Positions 60,286-64,000 of a DNA stretch of 64,000 nt are shown piece after piece. The stretch comes from Cristatella mucedo. Taxonomy: Eukaryota; Bryozoa; Phylactolaemata; Cristatellidae. Both the position numbers and the translations under genes were made by a program. Under the pieces are notes generated by a model that was not told the DNA's origin, made no database searches, and worked only from the letters and a program-made list of their open reading frames with translations. Every line of letters starts with the position of its first letter. The first letter of the stretch is position 1. The stretch is taken from positions 2,302,501 to 2,366,500 of the forward strand of contig WPIO01000041.1 of assembly GCA_009760855.2 (NCBI GenBank), in the 5' to 3' direction.

Positions 60286-60945
60286 GAACTCATTCATATA
60301 TCCGGATTTATTTATCTGCATACGTTTGGCTAAGAAGTAAAGGGTTGCTGATTTAACTGCTATATCTATAAAGTGATGGATTTTAGGTCTCGCATGTATC
60401 TGTAAATAAGGAAATTCCAAAATAAAGATAAAAACCAAACGCTTCGTTCATTAATTGCCCTAGTATAGCAGAACAGGTTACTAAACTAGCCGCTATACGT
60501 TTCCTGCACCACAATAACTTTTCTAGCAGTCTTGTTGGCTATTGCTGTAGGCAGTGGCAGGGCCAGAGAGGCAGGGGGCATTTAAACCTCCCCCTCCGTT
60601 ACAGCAAGCAGAACGGTAAGCTGGGCCACTCTCTATTCCTGCGTCCACCGACCAACACCAACAATCAAATCATGTCTTAATTCCACTCAATGACCAGCCA
60701 CCGAGTTTGTATCGAATAAGAACCGCGACTTTTCGCTATAATATTTCATTAACCGTGTATTTATCTTCTCCGACATAAAAATTTCGATGGTCTTTGCCCT
60801 GCATAAAAATTGTGCAGCTCTTTTCCTAGATAAAAATCTTGGCTGCCCCTATCCCCCCCTGCTGGCTTTAGGCAGTTTTAAAATCTACCCAAAGAGGCTA
60901 AACGAGAGAAATTGATGCCGAAATAAACACAGCAGCTCAAAACAA

Positions 60946-62705
60946 GAATATAACTCACTGCTAGCTGGCCAACCGGCATGTGCAATCAGGCGCTTGCAGC
61001 TGGTGCAAAGCTCTGCAGCTAGGCTAGTCTGTCGTGAGCTTCTCAGTTGCCACGTCACACCACTTCCGACCAGGACTGGCTACCAGTCAAGCAACAGATC
61101 GACTTCAAGTTTTGTCGCTCACTATTAGGTCCTTTCGTTCCTTGGCTCCAGCCTACCTATCAGATCTACTCCCTCACCAGGCCAAGCATCGTACCACCTG
61201 CTTTTCGGAAACTAACTGTTCACCTATACCTCGTAATAATAATAATATAATAATAATAATGTACTTGATAAAGCGCCCTCAGAGAACTTCATCTCTTTGA
61301 GGGCGCTTTACATTTGCTGCAAAGGGAAATGCAATTAAATGGTAAGTAAAATCATGCTTGATAAACAAACAAAATGAATAACATGGTTAGGGGTGACATG
61401 CACAGGGTCAGCATGCAAATGTGGTTAGTGGCAGCATGCACAGTGTCAGCACGCATAAGCACATCGAGGACGAATCACAGGACCCACTAAATGCTGTCCT
61501 AAATAGGTGTGTTTTGAAGTTCCTTTTAAATGTGGTCAGGTCAGGGGATGTTCTGACGCAGGTCGGGAGGGAGTTCCAGGCTTTGGGAGCATACGAACTA
61601 AATGCATGGTCTCCAAAGGATTTAAGGTTTGTACGAGGTATTTCTAGACTGTTGAATTCCGAAAAGCGGGTGGTACGATGCTTGGCCTGATGGGGGAGTA
61701 TGTCGGAGAGATAGGCTGGAGCCATAAAGGGACCTAAAAGTGAGTGACAAAACCTTGAAGTCAATCCGCTGCTTGACTGGCAGCCAGTGCAGGTCGGCGA
61801 GAAGTGGAGTAATGTGGCAACTGCGCCGCTCACGACAGACAAGCCTAGCTGCAGAGTTTTGCACCAGCTGCAATCGCCTGATCGCACATGCTGGTAGGCC
61901 AGTAAGCAGTGAGTTGCAGAAGTCGAGACGAGATGTCACGAATGCATGGACCAACTTAGACGTGGTATCCTTATCTAAACAAGCCCGAATTTTAGTAATG
62001 TTATGAAGCTGAAAATAGGCAGATTTGACTGTGGAGCTGATATGGTCGTCTAACGAGAGGTCGCTTTGGAATATGACACCCAGATTTCGAGCTGATTCGA
62101 CAGGAATATGCTGGCAGAACCAATTTTGAGAGACTACCTTTCCAATCTCTGAATCACACTCGGTTTGCCCATAACTAGTAAGTTAGTTTTGTCATCGTTT
62201 AGTTTTAGGAAATTTGCTGCCATCCATGTGCGGATGTCATCAATGCATGCAGCTAGTGAGTTTAGAGAATTTGAGGTGCTCGAAGGCTGGGAGGGATCAA
62301 AGCAAAGGTACAACTGAGTGTCATAAGAACCTCAAATCCTTTGGAGACCGTGCATTTAGTTCGTATGCTCCCAAAGCTTGGAACTCACTCCCAGCTTGCG
62401 TCATGACATCCCCCGACTTAACCACAATTAAAAAGAAATTAAAATCACAGCTATTTATGACAGGATTTAGTGGGTCCATGTGATTCGTCCTATATGTGGT
62501 TATGCATGCTGACACTGTGCATGCTGCCACTAATCACAGTTGCATGCTGACCCTGTACATGTTACCCTTAACCATGTTATTCATGTTGTTTATCAAGCAT
62601 GCTACCAATTACCATTCGATCGTGTTTCCTTTGCAGTAAACGTAAAGTGCCTATAAAGACATCGAGTTCTCTGGTGGTTCTTCATTAAGCATATTGTTAT
62701 TATTT
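60946..62705 (+). mobile_element. LINE family 1, 5'-truncated, itself interrupted
   Basis: Plus-strand RT C-terminus at 60950-61235 (AACTCACTGCTAGCTGGCCAA; RRLQLVQSSAARLVC in one frame) continues at 62326-62705 with KSFGDRAFSSYAPKAWNSLP and the 3'UTR to its ATT tail at 62697. The gap is the minus-strand copy at 61236-62325. Frameshifted. Confidence 0.78.
61236..62325 (-). mobile_element. LINE family 1, well-preserved copy nested inside another LINE
   Basis: From its (AAT)n tail at 61236 to its 5' truncation point at 62325, which falls just after the YAD of the YADD motif (ATGACACTCAGTTGTACC on minus). Coding frames 61954-61622 and 61887-61408 (minus) hold CRERRSCHITPLLADLHWLP and LPHQAKHRTTRFSEFNSLE. 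A ~8-base deletion near 61730 shifts the frame. It is the least mutated C-terminus in the window, so it is recent. Confidence 0.82.
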
Positions 62706-63499
62706 TGCATGGAAACCACAGCATGCCTGCTAGAAGCACTGATGCTAGTAGGACATGGGTCTCTGCCAGATTCAGCTGCCATGCTGTGCTTGGCGGCGTA
62801 CCTGAGCGTACATCTATGCAGCCTCTGGGACTATTTAGCAAAGCTTCGAGACACAGCTTCACCTGTATTGGCAAAGGGTCGATAAGGACTAGAACTGCAA
62901 CATGTGTGCTGCATTCGTCAGCAGAGGAATTTAGTTCAGAATCCACTAAAGCACTCTTTAACAATATAGAGCCCGATAACAAATAATAATAATAATAATA
63001 GTAGTAATAATGTATTGGCATAGCACCCTCGGATAGCTCAATCTCTTCACACACGCTTTAAATTTTGCTGCACAGAAGCCAAACTTGCAGACATGTTCCT
63101 TGGATAGGGAAAATACTAGTATCAATAATATAAATAATAAATACTTATAATCCATACTATACAAAAATATAAATAATCATGGATATATATATATATATAT
63201 ATATATTAATAATTGTTATAAAATGCAAATATTAATTGCCGTCGGGTTCTATATTGCCAGCTCGAACCTGCGGCAAGCATTTGTGCTGCTCAGGCGACTT
63301 CTTGGCTTTGCTAGCAGCCACCAGCTGGCGGCTCAAGAGGCTGGTGCTGCTACAGTTTGGTCCTCCGGGGTGAGCGAGTTCTAGTGCCCGCAGCCTGCAC
63401 TGCTCCGTTTCATACGAGCACTCTCGTTGTGGATTTGTTGAGAGTTTTTTCTCTTGCTTTGGCTAATCAGTATACCTGTTCTTCCTTCCTCCTTCTGTC

Positions 63500-63571
63500 T
63501 CTGTCAGTCTGTCTCACTGTCTCTGTCTCTCTCTATGTCTCTATCTCTCTCTATGTCTCTGTCTCTCTCTA

Positions 63572-63662
<91 letters not shown>
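63500..63662 (+). repeat. (CT)n with TCTCTATG/TGTC variants
   Basis: CT-rich repeats with GTCT and ATGT units from 63500, pure CT from about 63584 to 63662. Confidence 0.95.
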
Positions 63663-63665
<3 letters not shown>

Positions 63666-63734
63666 GTGAGTGATACGGTTACCAGTGCAGTTGACTTTCT
63701 CTGCTAATAATTCTTTTTGCTTAGTTTATTTAAA

Positions 63735-63835
63735 CTAGCTGAAAGCTTCATTTATATAGCAGCAAATAGCCTCAGCGTTGGCCACAGCCACTTCAGACGG
63801 CAATAAAGGATTGCCAGTGGCAGGACTCGAACTCA
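63735..63835 (-). repeat. SINE family A, partial diverged copy
   Basis: TTATATAGCAGCAAATAGCC, GCAATAAAGGATTGCCAG and a B-box complement GGACTCGAACTC. The A-box half is missing. Confidence 0.6.
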
Positions 63836-63876
63836 TTCCCTACGGCTCTCCTCTGTCTCTCTCTGCCGCTCAATCT

Positions 63877-63989
63877 CTCACTCTAAATAATAAAATCAAA
63901 ACAATCAGCTCACTCTAAATAATAAAATCAAAACAATCAATTATTAAGTTGAGAAGACGTGAACAGGCAGATCCGCATGTTCACGTCTT
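63877..63989. repeat. 32-bp tandem duplication followed by a 12-bp stem-loop
   Basis: CTCACTCTAAATAATAAAAT... occurs at 63877 and 63909 (period 32). Then AAGACGTGAACA (63954-63965) and TGTTCACGTCTT (63978-63989) are perfect inverted repeats with a 12-base loop. No gene is linked to it. Confidence 0.8.
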
Positions 63990-64000
63990 ATTTATGCTGT

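Larger units (their letters stand above)
60285..63100 (-). repeat. Unnamed dispersed unit, copy 2, split by nested LINEs
   Basis: The inverted counterpart of 39480-40555. The ~660-bp part occupies 60285-60945 (CCACCGACCAACACCAACAA, CAGTCTTGTTGGCTATTGC). The ~280-bp part and its LINE tail resume at 62705-63100 (TGCTGTGCTTGGCGGCGTA). Copy 1 is uninterrupted at the matching point (39850), so the 1.76-kb LINE block at 60946-62705 was inserted later. Confidence 0.7.

Overview
The window is animal nuclear DNA. It has split genes with GT-AG introns, a clear BMP2/4-class TGF-beta ligand gene, tRNA-derived SINEs, many decayed non-LTR retrotransposon copies and very long microsatellites. There are no bacterial operons, rRNA genes, free-standing tRNA genes or CRISPR arrays. 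The BMP2/4 mature domain is of bilaterian type, and the repeat load fits a large-genome invertebrate, possibly a lophotrochozoan; the lineage is inference only.

Two genes can be supported, both on the minus strand. (1) A BMP2/4 (Dpp-type) ligand has coding exons at 20801-20357 and 18894-17909. A phase-1 intron separates them, and together they encode a predicted 476-residue preproprotein with signal peptide, prodomain, furin sites and all seven cysteines of the knot. It sits in a GC- and CpG-rich domain reaching to about 26.6 kb that probably holds its 5' noncoding and control DNA. (2) A WD40-repeat gene is hidden in short exons at 51972-51821, 51646-51559 and 49893-49821. Its splice phases join exactly into a continuous beta-propeller sequence. 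A probable last exon lies at 49163-48958, and weaker candidates lie upstream at 52.4, 54.5 and 58.6 kb.

The rest is mostly repeats. LINE family 1 is CR1/L2-like, with a YADD reverse transcriptase and an (ATT)n 3' tail; it has about 25 pieces, the longest at 34.4-35.85 kb. LINE family 2 has a related reverse transcriptase and an (ATTAC)n-type tail; pieces lie at 2.4, 37.3, 43.1 and 54.9 kb. SINE family A is tRNA-headed and ends near CTGTTAAATCAGCTAGG. SINE family B is tRNA-headed with a 3' end that copies the LINE family 1 tail. There is one SPIN-like hAT MITE (52.66 kb), one 821-bp Tc1/mariner/pogo-type nonautonomous element (29.57 kb), a 244-bp palindrome (38.83 kb), and an unnamed ~1.1-kb dispersed unit present as two inverted copies (39.5 and 60.3-63.1 kb). 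The second copy is split by a LINE that is itself split by another LINE.

Layout: 0-9 kb decayed LINE/SINE; 9-10 kb giant CTAT/CT microsatellite; 10-17.3 kb mixed unique and GC-rich DNA; 17.3-20.8 kb BMP2/4; 20.8-26.6 kb CpG-rich; 26.6-48.6 kb repeats and unassigned DNA; 48.9-58.7 kb WD40 gene region with intronic repeats; 58.7-64 kb nested repeats. The two genes have no evident functional link. All splice calls come from reading sequence and phase and need transcript support.
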